Positions 5,825 through 13,894 of a stretch of 19,693 bases of DNA are shown here, one piece after another; within the stretch, counting starts at the first letter, position 1; each line of letters opens with the position of its first letter. The position numbers were made by a program, and so were the translations under genes. The DNA comes from Actinomycetes bacterium (GTDB lineage Bacteria > Actinomycetota > Actinomycetes > Mycobacteriales > Mycobacteriaceae). Location: positions 1 through 19,693 of the forward strand of contig JAEYUQ010000005.1 of assembly GCA_023432405.1 (NCBI GenBank), in the 5' to 3' direction. Under the pieces are notes generated by a model. It was not told the DNA's origin. It did not search any database and saw only the letters and a program-made list of their open reading frames with translations.

Positions 5825-7033
5825 TCAGCCAATCTCGGGGGCGTCAACAGGTTTGGAGCCTAGTTTCATCCACACTCCACCATTGAACATGGCGGAAATA
5901 CCACCACGACGCTCTAGGATGTCCGCGCGCACGGCAAGGTAAATGTGGGCAATCACAAATGCCCACAAAATGAACATGATGATGGTGTGAATTACCCGCA
6001 TATAAGGAATACCAATCAGGTAGGCAGGCTCACTGATGAGACCCCAGAACCAGTTAGTACGGTGATACATCCCAAACATGGAAAGCCCGGTGAGAATCTG
6101 CACAATACACATGGCATACACGCCGGTGTAGGTCAGCTGCTGGAGCACATTGTGGTGCAGGTACAGCGGCGCCTCGTCCTCGCGGCCCAGGAAGAGGTAG
6201 TGCTTCACCGTCCCCCACATATTGCTCAGGTCCTCTTTGCTGGTGATAGGCCACATCACTCGCCAACTCACTTGGCGATCCTTACTAAAGAAGGTGGTTA
6301 CCAGGCGGGTCACAGCCAGAGCTATCCACAGGAAGGCCGAGGTGAAGTGGATATAGCGTATCCAACCCATGAGAAACTCAGACTTCTCCGGGGTTCCCTG
6401 TGCGGCAGGCCCAAAGAAGGGGTTAAGGATGTAGTACCCCGTGATGGTCATGGCCATAATCAGAATCACATTGGCCCAGTGCTGCAAGCGCAGGGACAGT
6501 GGCCACACCTCAACCCTGATCCACCCTGAGTGCTTACTCTTGCCTGTAGTAGCAGCTTTCTCCACAGCCATAGAGACAAACCCTTGAAGCTCATAGGCTC
6601 CAACGGTGCCGTCCTCTGCTACTTCCGCTACAGCCACTCCTAACTGACGACGCCGCTGGGACGCAGAGAACCGAGCGTTGCGTTTAATCAGTGAAGCATC
6701 AGACTTCTCAATCTGAATCTCATGGGATTTCAGCATGGAGTCCAGGTCACCGCGCATGATAGAAAGGCGCCGTCCATCTGTGTCCGTGGCCATAGCCACG
6801 GAGTAGCGCCGTTCCGGGGACGCCGGAGACATATACTCCAGCGTTGGAATCTCCTGAGAACTAAAGCGCTTGGCCAGGGTAGCTTTCGCAGCTAAATCCA
6901 CAGGATCTTCAGAGTCCTCCGGGGAAACAGCCACCAGAGCTAAAATTCTGCCCAAAGAGCTCTTGTGGGTGGCATAAATTTCTGCCACACGCACAGTGAA
7001 CTGGGAATCTGTCACGCTCGTTGAGGTGGTCAC
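5825..7033 (-). CDS. hyaC: HyaC cytochrome b with an extra N-terminal P-type ATPase N-domain-like region
   Basis: This 402-residue protein would anchor the hydrogenase and carry electrons from it to menaquinone. Residues about 172-375 are a standard HyaC/CybH di-heme cytochrome b with four membrane helices (about 183-203, 226-248, 299-322, 346-368). Candidate heme ligands are His185, His229, His349 and His363. Typical HyaC proteins are near 230 residues and begin with this part. The first 170-180 residues are extra and soluble. Their layout resembles the nucleotide-binding domain of P-type ATPases such as KdpB: ILALVAVSPEDSEDP, then VDLAAK, then SPERRYSVAM, then the KG-like MRGDLDSML (93-101), then QLGVAVAEVA and LQGFVSMA. 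The phosphorylation (DKTGT) and hinge (TGDN) motifs are absent. The N-domain assignment is inference. The GTG start at 7033 overlaps the hyaB stop (GTGA), the usual coupled arrangement; longer starts would run into hyaB. Confidence 0.88.
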   Translation of the reverse strand: MTTSTSVTDSQFTVRVAEIYATHKSSLGRILALVAVSPEDSEDPVDLAAKATLAKRFSSQEIPTLEYMSPASPERRYSVAMATDTDGRRLSIMRGDLDSMLKSHEIQIEKSDASLIKRNARFSASQRRRQLGVAVAEVAEDGTVGAYELQGFVSMAVEKAATTGKSKHSGWIRVEVWPLSLRLQHWANVILIMAMTITGYYILNPFFGPAAQGTPEKSEFLMGWIRYIHFTSAFLWIALAVTRLVTTFFSKDRQVSWRVMWPITSKEDLSNMWGTVKHYLFLGREDEAPLYLHHNVLQQLTYTGVYAMCIVQILTGLSMFGMYHRTNWFWGLISEPAYLIGIPYMRVIHTIIMFILWAFVIAHIYLAVRADILERRGGISAMFNGGVWMKLGSKPVDAPEIG

Positions 7034-8775
7034 GGTGTCACCACCTGGAACAGCTCCTTGCCTTCGGTGTCCAACACATGCACGGCACAGGACATACACG
7101 GGTCAAAGGAGTGAATGGTGCGCAACACTTCCAGGGGCTGATCTGGATCCACCAAGGGGTGCTGCCCATTTCCAGCCAAGGATTCTTCGTAAGGTCCAAT
7201 GTTGCCCTGGGGGTCCCTTCCGCCTGCCAACCAGGTGGTTGGCACAACAGCCTGATACCTATCCACCTTGCCATCTTTAATGGTGACAAAGTGGCTGAGC
7301 ATTCCGCGCGCCACTTCTGTCAGGCCATAGCCGGAGCACTCATCGGCCCAGGATTTCGGCTCCCACTTATCGGCGTTAAACACCTCATAGTCACCCTTGG
7401 TAATTCCATCTATCAGGGCGGGATAGAGTACATCGGCAAGATGCTCAGCAGTGGTCACGGCCTCCACACAGCGAGCCAATGTACGCCCGCCTGTGGAATT
7501 GAGCTGTGGCACAGTGATCTGAAGCTTATCCAGCGCGGTATCCACGAGCTCTTTGGTGCGCTTCTCCCCCTGGATGTAGGCGCTCAATACGCGAGCAATC
7601 GGGCCCACCTGGGTTGGACGGCCGTCGTAACGGGGTGCCTTGGACCAGGTGTACTTCTCTGAATCAGCCAACCACTCGTAGGGCGGCTTCGGCCCGGTGT
7701 ACTTCGGGGTGGTTTCTCCTTCCGAGGGGTGAAGTGCAGCGTCATCCCCGTCCTCGTAGGTGTACCAGGCAGAGGAGATGTATTCCCGAATTTTCTCTGG
7801 GTCTAGGGTCTGGATACGGGAGAAGTCTCCGTCCAAAATTACCCCAGGCTTCACTTCAGCGGGCGTCATGGAGAGCACCTGGCCATCAACGCCGCCACCG
7901 TAACGGGTGCCAGCCATACCCAGCGCTAGGAAGTTCGGGGAAGAGGCTCCAATGTCAAAGTAATCCTTATAGACGCCCATAATGGCCAGGGCGTCGGGCA
8001 GGTAACAGCTCTTGACAAAGTCATTCATGGACTTGATTTGTGCTGCCACTTTATCCAACACAGCCTGGTTAATGGTTTCAGACTTGTCTGGATCAATAGA
8101 GCAAGCCATACCGCCAACCAGGAAGTTGGGGTGGGGGTTCTTGCCACCGAAGATAGCGGAAACCTCAATGATTTCCCTCTGGAATTCCAGGGCGTCTAAG
8201 TAGTGGGACACAGCCATCAGATTGGCCTCCGGGGGAAGCCGGTAATCAGGATGCTCCCAGTACCCGCCGGTGAAGATAGACAGCTGACCAGAATCCAGCA
8301 CAGACTGGAGAGTCTCTTTCACCTTGGTGAACTGCCCCACAGAGTTCTTGGCCCAGGTGGAACCAATGGAATCCGCAAATTCCACTGTCTTCTTGGGGTC
8401 GGCAGAGGCTGCGGACACCACATTCACCCAGTCCAAGGCGTGCAGATGATAGAAGTGAATCACATGGTCATGCACGTCATGGGCAGCCATGATGATGTCA
8501 CGGATAATCTGCGCCTGCTTGGGCGGAATGGAACCAATGGCATCTTCCACCGCCGTAATAGAGCACACGGAGTGAACACCGTTGCACACACCACAGATAC
8601 GGCCCACAAACGCCCAAACATCCCTGGGGTCACGTCCGCGCACAATCTCTTCAATGCCACGAAACTGAGTGGTTTCACTCCAGGCCTTTGTGATCTTGTC
8701 ACCATCACGCTCTAGCTCAATGCGCAGGTGCCCTTCAATGCGGGTTAGCGGATCAACAACAATGCGCTCAGCCAT
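7030..8775 (-). CDS. hyaB: Group 1 [NiFe]-hydrogenase large subunit
   Basis: This 581-residue catalytic subunit oxidises H2 at a NiFe(CN)2CO centre. The L1 motif RICGVCNGVHS supplies Cys61 and Cys64, and the C-terminal L2 motif DPCMSCAVH supplies Cys560 and Cys563. The last His (566) is the expected cut site, which would release a 15-residue extension ending VVTP. Length and the start MAERIVVDPLTRIEGHLRIE are typical of group 1. The ATG overlaps the stop of hyaA by one base (TAATG, 8773-8777), and its own stop overlaps the hyaC start. The subunit has no signal peptide and would be carried across the membrane with HyaA by the Tat system. All active-site cysteines are present and no selenocysteine codon is involved. 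Confidence 0.96.
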   Translation of the reverse strand: MAERIVVDPLTRIEGHLRIELERDGDKITKAWSETTQFRGIEEIVRGRDPRDVWAFVGRICGVCNGVHSVCSITAVEDAIGSIPPKQAQIIRDIIMAAHDVHDHVIHFYHLHALDWVNVVSAASADPKKTVEFADSIGSTWAKNSVGQFTKVKETLQSVLDSGQLSIFTGGYWEHPDYRLPPEANLMAVSHYLDALEFQREIIEVSAIFGGKNPHPNFLVGGMACSIDPDKSETINQAVLDKVAAQIKSMNDFVKSCYLPDALAIMGVYKDYFDIGASSPNFLALGMAGTRYGGGVDGQVLSMTPAEVKPGVILDGDFSRIQTLDPEKIREYISSAWYTYEDGDDAALHPSEGETTPKYTGPKPPYEWLADSEKYTWSKAPRYDGRPTQVGPIARVLSAYIQGEKRTKELVDTALDKLQITVPQLNSTGGRTLARCVEAVTTAEHLADVLYPALIDGITKGDYEVFNADKWEPKSWADECSGYGLTEVARGMLSHFVTIKDGKVDRYQAVVPTTWLAGGRDPQGNIGPYEESLAGNGQHPLVDPDQPLEVLRTIHSFDPCMSCAVHVLDTEGKELFQVVTP

Positions 8776-10082
8776 TACTTCTCACCTTCTTCAGTTGCGG
8801 TGGTTGAGTTGGGGTTGTCCGTGACAGACGTGGAGACGGCACCGTTTCCTTGTGCCGACGCCCCTTCTGCCTGTGCCGACGCCCCTTCTTCCCGCGCAGG
8901 TACTGAGGGATACGGCAGAGGAACCCTGGTGGAAACATCGTCACCAAAGGCTTCCAGGAGGGGATCAGACTCGCGGCGTTTCCTAGAATGAGACACCGCC
9001 GTGGCACCTGCGTGAAGAGCGGTACCGGCAGCGGCCACGCCCAACAAGCCCCAACCGAGTTTCTCCACAGAGCGCTCTACGCCAATACCTGGAATATCTG
9101 GAACGGTGGAGTAGAACGGCGTGAACTTGTCAAAGAAGTCCTTTTCCGTACAACCAATGCAGGGGTGACCCGCACCAATGGGCCAGGCTGTGCCCAGATT
9201 CCACTGAATGATGGGGCATGGGCTGAAGGTTTCGGGGCCTTTGCATCCCACCTTGTATAAACACCAGCCGTTACGGGCACCGTCATCATCAAAACTGTGA
9301 ACAAACTGGCCTGCATCATAGTGTGCTCGTCGAGGGCAGGAATCATGAATACGCTGGTCATAGGCAAACAGTGGACGCCCTTCAGAATCCAGCTTCGGCG
9401 CCTCGCCGTGGGTGAGAATGTAGGAGATTGTTGCGGTAATCACGTCCCCGATAGGCGGACAACCGGATACGTTAATCACCGGCTTATCCTTGATAATCTC
9501 TTCTACACCCACCGCACCCGTGGGGTTGGGCTTGGCAGCCTGCACGGAGCCGTACACGGCGCAGGCACCCACCGCCAGAATGGCGGTGGCATTCTCGGCA
9601 GCCTCTTTAAGAATTTGGCTGGCGCTCTTTCCGCCAATGGTGCAGTAAATGCCGTCTTCCTTGACAGGCACAGAGCCATTCACCACCAAAATATGTGGCT
9701 GCCCGTTGAGATCCTCCAAGGCTTTTTCGGCAGCCTTTCCTGAGGCTGCCATCACCAACTCGTTGTAGTTACAGGACACCAACCCCAGGACAATGTCCTC
9801 CACAGTGGTGCCACCAGAGCGCAACACAGACTCCATACAGCCCGTACACTCCTGCAACTGCAACCACGCCACATTCGGCTTCTTCACCGCGCCCAAGGCC
9901 TCAGCCACGGCCTCAGCCTCAGCCTCCACTTCCGTGGCACGAGCAGCTGGAAAGGTTTTTGTCCCCAGGGTGAACACGGCGGCTAGGGAGCTACACAGCT
10001 TCATAAAGTCACGGCGTTGCACACCGCGCTTCAGCAAGTTGTCCAGCAGGGTTCCCTCCTGCCAGCCACTTCCTAGATTCAT
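8775..10082 (-). CDS. hyaA: Group 1 [NiFe]-hydrogenase small subunit, Tat-exported and membrane-anchored
   Basis: This 435-residue iron-sulfur subunit passes electrons from the NiFe site to HyaC. A Tat signal lies at the N-terminus (RRDFMK at 23-28, hydrophobic stretch to about 47). Cluster ligands are all present: proximal Cys79, Cys82, Cys173 and Cys208; distal His246, Cys249, Cys274 and Cys280; medial Cys289, Cys308 and Cys311. The motif ECTGC has Gly81 where oxygen-tolerant enzymes have an extra Cys, which suggests a standard oxygen-sensitive type. A C-terminal membrane helix (about 343-363) is followed by a hydrophilic tail of about 70 residues. The tail contains two copies of a GASAQ unit encoded by a 21-bp tandem repeat. 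Tails this long are unusual. The start at 10082 lies six bases after hypB. Confidence 0.95.
   Translation of the reverse strand: MNLGSGWQEGTLLDNLLKRGVQRRDFMKLCSSLAAVFTLGTKTFPAARATEVEAEAEAVAEALGAVKKPNVAWLQLQECTGCMESVLRSGGTTVEDIVLGLVSCNYNELVMAASGKAAEKALEDLNGQPHILVVNGSVPVKEDGIYCTIGGKSASQILKEAAENATAILAVGACAVYGSVQAAKPNPTGAVGVEEIIKDKPVINVSGCPPIGDVITATISYILTHGEAPKLDSEGRPLFAYDQRIHDSCPRRAHYDAGQFVHSFDDDGARNGWCLYKVGCKGPETFSPCPIIQWNLGTAWPIGAGHPCIGCTEKDFFDKFTPFYSTVPDIPGIGVERSVEKLGWGLLGVAAAGTALHAGATAVSHSRKRRESDPLLEAFGDDVSTRVPLPYPSVPAREEGASAQAEGASAQGNGAVSTSVTDNPNSTTATEEGEK
8851..8892. repeat. 21-bp tandem repeat in the hyaA tail
   Basis: Two 21-bp units (8851-8871 and 8872-8892) differ at one position and keep the reading frame. 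They encode the repeated Glu-Gly-Ala-Ser-Ala-Gln segment in the C-terminal tail of HyaA. Copy number may vary between strains. Confidence 0.8.
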
Positions 10083-10088
10083 GGGTAC

Positions 10089-10907
10089 TCACTGATCCTT
10101 ATCTTTAGTCAGGACACGATCTTTGGTCGCTTGACGAAGCCAGCCCACCCATTCCTCAACACCTTCACCAGTCTTGGCTGACGCTTCAATGACCTTCACC
10201 CCCGGATTCACCTGCTCGAGGTTCTTCCGGAAGAGATCCATGTCAAAATCCAAATATGGAAGTAGATCTATTTTATTGATAACTACAACGTCCACACTGT
10301 GGAACATCACAGGATATTTTAGCGGTTTGTCCTCCCCCTCCGTGACGGAAAAGACCATTGCTTTGTGGTGCTCCCCCACTTCAAATTCTGCAGGGCACAC
10401 CAAGTTCCCCACATTTTCAATAAGCACCAGATCCAGCGCACTCAAATCAAGTTTCTCTACGGCGTGGTGAACCATCGGGGCGTCCAAATGGCATTCCCCA
10501 CCGAAACCATCGCCTGTATTGAGCAAAGAGATCTGGGCACCGAAACCCTCCAGCCGGTCAGCGTCCAAGCTCGTTTCAATATCACCTTCCACAATGCCGA
10601 TTCTCAGCTCGCCTTGAAGTGCCTCCAGCACCTTCCGTAGAAGAGCAGTCTTTCCTGCCCCCGGCGAGCTCATCACATTGATAGCTGTGACGTGATTCTC
10701 CTCAAAGGCTTCCCTGTTATGGGCTGCTAGGTGGTCATTTTCTGCATAAATATCCTCCAGCACAGAAATCCGCTCACGTCCGGTTTCGTACTTGGAGTGA
10801 TCCCCAAACTCTGCAGGATCATGGCTGTGCTCATGCTCATGGAGGTGGTCATGGTCATGGTGATGCTCGTGAACAGTGCCGTCAGGGTGACGATGAAAAC
10901 GTCCCAT
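10089..10907 (-). CDS. hypB: HypB, nickel-inserting GTPase with His-rich N-terminus
   Basis: This 272-residue GTPase works with HypA to load nickel into the hydrogenase large subunit. Its N-terminus (residues 5-29) is rich in His, with clusters such as HEHHHDHDHLHEHEH, a nickel-storage tail also known from other HypB proteins. The P-loop is SSPGAGKT (80-87), the switch region is VEGDIETSLDADR, and NKID (211-214) binds guanine. The dimer-site metal ligands Cys139 and His140 are present, with Cys171 in NLVCPAEF. I chose the ATG at 10907 because it begins MGRFHRHPDG just before the His tail and has a GGAGAA ribosome site six bases upstream. The frame stays open to 11027, but that part is not conserved-looking and abuts hypA. 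Confidence 0.94.
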   Translation of the reverse strand: MGRFHRHPDGTVHEHHHDHDHLHEHEHSHDPAEFGDHSKYETGRERISVLEDIYAENDHLAAHNREAFEENHVTAINVMSSPGAGKTALLRKVLEALQGELRIGIVEGDIETSLDADRLEGFGAQISLLNTGDGFGGECHLDAPMVHHAVEKLDLSALDLVLIENVGNLVCPAEFEVGEHHKAMVFSVTEGEDKPLKYPVMFHSVDVVVINKIDLLPYLDFDMDLFRKNLEQVNPGVKVIEASAKTGEGVEEWVGWLRQATKDRVLTKDKDQ

Positions 10908-10913
10908 TGAAAC

Positions 10914-10919
10914 TTCTCC
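10914..10919 (-). promoter_or_regulatory. Ribosome binding site deciding the hypB start
   Basis: On the minus strand this reads GGAGAA, six bases before the ATG at 10907. It supports this start over the upstream in-frame alternative at 11027. Confidence 0.65.
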
Positions 10920-11010
10920 AATCCAACACAGATCTGCACGGGTGCTTGGCGTTGCACAACGCTGCGCACCGGCTATGCCTACATCCGTGATGCTTCTTGG
11001 GGCAGAGAAC

Positions 11011-11343
11011 TCAGGTTTCCACCTCAATATCCATCACGGTGAATTCTTTGCCGCTCATGATATTCGTTGACTTCCCACACACCGGGCACATGAGATTGAG
11101 CTCATCTCTCACTGTGGTGGTATGCCCCTGTTCACAGCGAATTACTAAGGGTATCCACTCCACGTTTAGTTGAACCCCATCAAGGGGGGTACCTTTGACC
11201 ACAAACTGCCATGCATAGGTCAGTGATTCCGGCACAACCTGACGTAAAGCCCCTATAGCAAGGTGAACCTCAGTCACTTTCTTACCGTGGGCTGCACGGT
11301 TGACCACTCGCGCAAGTTGGGTACTGAGGGCTACTTCATGCAC
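11011..11343 (-). CDS. hypA: HypA, nickel metallochaperone with altered zinc site
   Basis: This 110-residue protein begins MHEVALSTQL, so the nickel-binding Met-His-Glu start is intact. The structural zinc site is changed: the usual first CxxC is Cys70-Glu-Gln-Gly-His74, while the second is normal (CPVC, 86-89). His could serve as the fourth zinc ligand. It is the first gene of the hypA-hypB-hyaABCD run, 103 bases before hypB. It is divergent from hypF, with 41 bases between the two start codons, so their promoters must share or overlap this gap or lie inside the genes. Sequence similarity to the other HypA (1288-1620) is low outside the motifs. Confidence 0.92.
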   Translation of the reverse strand: MHEVALSTQLARVVNRAAHGKKVTEVHLAIGALRQVVPESLTYAWQFVVKGTPLDGVQLNVEWIPLVIRCEQGHTTTVRDELNLMCPVCGKSTNIMSGKEFTVMDIEVET

Positions 11344-11384
11344 AGACCACAGCTTAACCGACCCTGCCTGCCAACCTGGGTAGC

Positions 11385-13667
11385 ATGAGCCTCATGGGTA
11401 TCATCAGGCGCCGCTACCGAATTCAGGGAGTGGTTCAGGGCGTAGGGTTCCGCCCCCATGTGGCCCGTACCGCCGCCTCCTTCCCCGTTACCGGCTTTGT
11501 GGGCAACGATGATGCGGAAGTGTTTCTTGAGGCCCAGGGCACCCCATCTGCCTTGGATTCTTTCCTTTCAGCTGTGCGCTCCAGTCTCCCCCCGCTTGCC
11601 AGCATTTCCCTTATCGACGCCGCTGATATCCCCACCGTGCCCACGGAAACCGAGTTTCGCATTGTGGAATCCCAGTGGAAGGATTCCACCCCTACTCTCA
11701 TCCCTCCAGATGTGGCCGTCTGTTCAGACTGTCTGGCAGAGATGCACGACCCCACGAACCGCCGCTACCACTACCCTTTCACCACCTGCACCCACTGCGG
11801 TCCCAGGCTTTCCATCATCGAGTCTCTCCCGTATGACCGCCCCAACACCACCATGCGGATATTCCCCATGTGTCCACGCTGCCAGGAGGAATACACCAAT
11901 CCTCTCGATAGGCGCTATCACGCCCAGCCTATTTCCTGCCCTGACTGTGGCCCCCGGCTGTGGTGGGCTGATTCCTCAGGCCAGGAACTTCCTGCGACGG
12001 ATCCTCTGGCCGCTGCGCGCCGTGCTCTGGCAGAGGGAGCGCTGGTTGCGGTCAAGGGTCTTGGCGGTTTTCACCTTATGTGTGATGCCCGTAACGCCGA
12101 TGCGGTTGCCCGTCTGCGCACGCTCAAGCGACGCCCCAGTAAGCCTTTCGCCCTTATGGCTCCCGATCTGGAAAGCGCCCGCCAGGTGGCTCAGCTCACC
12201 CCGGAGGAAGAAGCCCTCCTAGAATCCCCTGCCCACCCCATCGTGGTTGTTCCAGCTCTCCCCAACTCTTCTGGCTGCCCCTCCACCTCTCAGCCAGCAG
12301 ACTCCAACAGGCCAAGCACATCCAGTATTCCTGAGGGGATTGCCCCTGGTCTGGACCGTGTGGGCATTATGCTTCCCTACACTCCGCTCCACGTCCTTCT
12401 GGTAGATCGCCTCATGGTGGCCACCTCGGGAAATCTTTCTGGAGAACCCTTGTGCTACAGCAATGAGGAAGCCATTGCCAAGCTCGGCTCCATGACAGAT
12501 TATTTCCTTCTGCATGATCGCCCCATTCACCTGCCAGTGGAGGATTCGGTGTGCATAGGCACCCATCCTGAGCGACGCTCCCGCGGCTACGCCCCACTGC
12601 CTATGTCCATTCCGCGTCACGTATTTTCCCCACCTGGGGGGGCCATCCTTGCCGTAGGCGGAGAGCTCAAGAACACCTGTGCTGTGGCACACAACAACAT
12701 GGTTTTCCTCAGTTCCCATAACGGTGATATGGGTTCCCTCGCTTCTCAGCAGGCCTTTGAGAAGGCAGCTCAGCAGCTTTTGGATGCCCGGCGTATCACC
12801 CCCACACTGGTAGTCTGCGATGCTCACCCTGGATACTCCACTTCGGCCTGGGCTCAGCGTTATGCGCAGGCGCGCAACATTCCCGTGTTGAAGGTGTACC
12901 ACCATCAGGCTCATGCGCTTTCTCTCTTGGCAGAACATCAGGTGAGCGAGGGGCCTGCGGTGGTAGCCACGCTGGATGGAACGGGCTATGGCTCGGACGG
13001 CACTATCTGGGGTGGGGAAATTCTGAGCTTCTCCAAAAACCTCGGGCACTGGGAGCGCGCCTGGCATATCCCCACCTTTGACTTGGTGGGTGGGGATAAC
13101 GCGGTGACGCATCCTGCTCGGATTGTGGCGGGAATCAACCACGCTTGGGGGCTGAATCTGCCTTGCACTGGGCTTAGCCCGTGGGAGCGAGAGTTCACAA
13201 ATACCCAGTTGAAACAAGGTATTGGTGTGGTTCCCTGTTCCTCCCTGGGACGCCTTTTCGACGCCGCTGGCGTGCTTCTGGGCTTCCCTGACCCCAGCTT
13301 CGACGCCGAGATGGCTATGCGGGTGCAGGCGGCAGCACACACAACCTCACCGCAGGCAGAACAGTCCAAACCTGAAGGAGAGTTTGCCACCACGTGCGCA
13401 GAGGCTCTTGTGCGTCTGGCTTCCAGTCAGGATGCATGGCAGTTCCACCAAGATCTCGGGCACATTATCGGTTCGGCTTTGGAAAAGGAAGCACACAGAG
13501 TTGGTGCCCGCATTGTAGGTATTACTGGAGGTTGTGCCCTTAACGACGTCCTTGTCCACGCCATTGAGCGTGAGCTTAGCGTCCCACTGCTTCAGCATGA
13601 GACGGTGCCTGCCGGGGACGGAGGGCTGGCATTAGGGCAGATTATGGCCGCTTACTACAGCGCCTAA
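11385..13667 (+). CDS. hypF: HypF, carbamoyltransferase for CN ligand synthesis
   Basis: This 760-residue enzyme turns carbamoyl phosphate into carbamoyl-adenylate and moves the carbamoyl group to HypE, the first step to the cyanide ligands. All domains are present in order. The acylphosphatase domain (about 8-95) carries GVVQGVGFRPH. Two zinc fingers have CSDC (113-116) with CTHC (135-138) and CPRC (163-166) with CPDC (185-188). The YrdC-like domain (about 205-390) carries VKGLGGFHL. The Kae1-like domain has HHQAHALS as metal site and LDGTGYGSDG. The end carries GITGGCALN. Length is normal. A Ser/Pro-rich insertion lies at about 293-318 in the YrdC domain. The ATG at 11385 is given. An ATG at 11394 is also possible, since TAGCAT at 11381-11386 would make it a leaderless start. 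Confidence 0.95.
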   Translation: MSLMGIIRRRYRIQGVVQGVGFRPHVARTAASFPVTGFVGNDDAEVFLEAQGTPSALDSFLSAVRSSLPPLASISLIDAADIPTVPTETEFRIVESQWKDSTPTLIPPDVAVCSDCLAEMHDPTNRRYHYPFTTCTHCGPRLSIIESLPYDRPNTTMRIFPMCPRCQEEYTNPLDRRYHAQPISCPDCGPRLWWADSSGQELPATDPLAAARRALAEGALVAVKGLGGFHLMCDARNADAVARLRTLKRRPSKPFALMAPDLESARQVAQLTPEEEALLESPAHPIVVVPALPNSSGCPSTSQPADSNRPSTSSIPEGIAPGLDRVGIMLPYTPLHVLLVDRLMVATSGNLSGEPLCYSNEEAIAKLGSMTDYFLLHDRPIHLPVEDSVCIGTHPERRSRGYAPLPMSIPRHVFSPPGGAILAVGGELKNTCAVAHNNMVFLSSHNGDMGSLASQQAFEKAAQQLLDARRITPTLVVCDAHPGYSTSAWAQRYAQARNIPVLKVYHHQAHALSLLAEHQVSEGPAVVATLDGTGYGSDGTIWGGEILSFSKNLGHWERAWHIPTFDLVGGDNAVTHPARIVAGINHAWGLNLPCTGLSPWEREFTNTQLKQGIGVVPCSSLGRLFDAAGVLLGFPDPSFDAEMAMRVQAAAHTTSPQAEQSKPEGEFATTCAEALVRLASSQDAWQFHQDLGHIIGSALEKEAHRVGARIVGITGGCALNDVLVHAIERELSVPLLQHETVPAGDGGLALGQIMAAYYSA

Positions 13668-13894
13668 CCCACCCAGCACAACAACCCACTGCGACCATCC
13701 TGCCCATTACGTACTTAGTAGTTCCTACACAGGGTGCCAAGTGGTCATGCCGCATCCCCTGCTTACGTGGCGCGTTACGGTTGCTTACGTTCGCACCCTG
13801 CCGGTACACACACCGTCACGGAGCGTACCAATCTCAAACTGTTGCTTCCGTTCGCACCCTGCCCGTACACAACCACGCACCTCAGCCCCGCGTT
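13668..13894. repeat. Convergent hypF/hypE gap with 31-bp direct repeats
   Basis: This gap of about 227 bp between convergent hypF and hypE holds no gene. A 31-bp sequence beginning GTTGCTT occurs twice (13780-13810 and 13841-13871), 61 bp apart, with two mismatches by eye. A related CTTACG motif recurs just before the first copy. I see no clear terminator hairpin. The style resembles the GC-rich repeats at the left edge of the window, so it may be a dispersed intergenic repeat of this genome. Confidence 0.65.

Noticed and set aside
8775..10082. Possible oxygen-tolerant hydrogenase (extra cysteines near the proximal cluster)
   Set aside because: The motif is ECTGC, not ECTCC, and I see no second supernumerary cysteine at the matching place, so a standard cluster is likelier.
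12219..13340. Long minus-strand open frame (373 residues) within hypF
   Set aside because: It lies antisense to a complete, motif-rich hypF and its translation shows no domain pattern; the frame is open only because of GC-rich codon bias.
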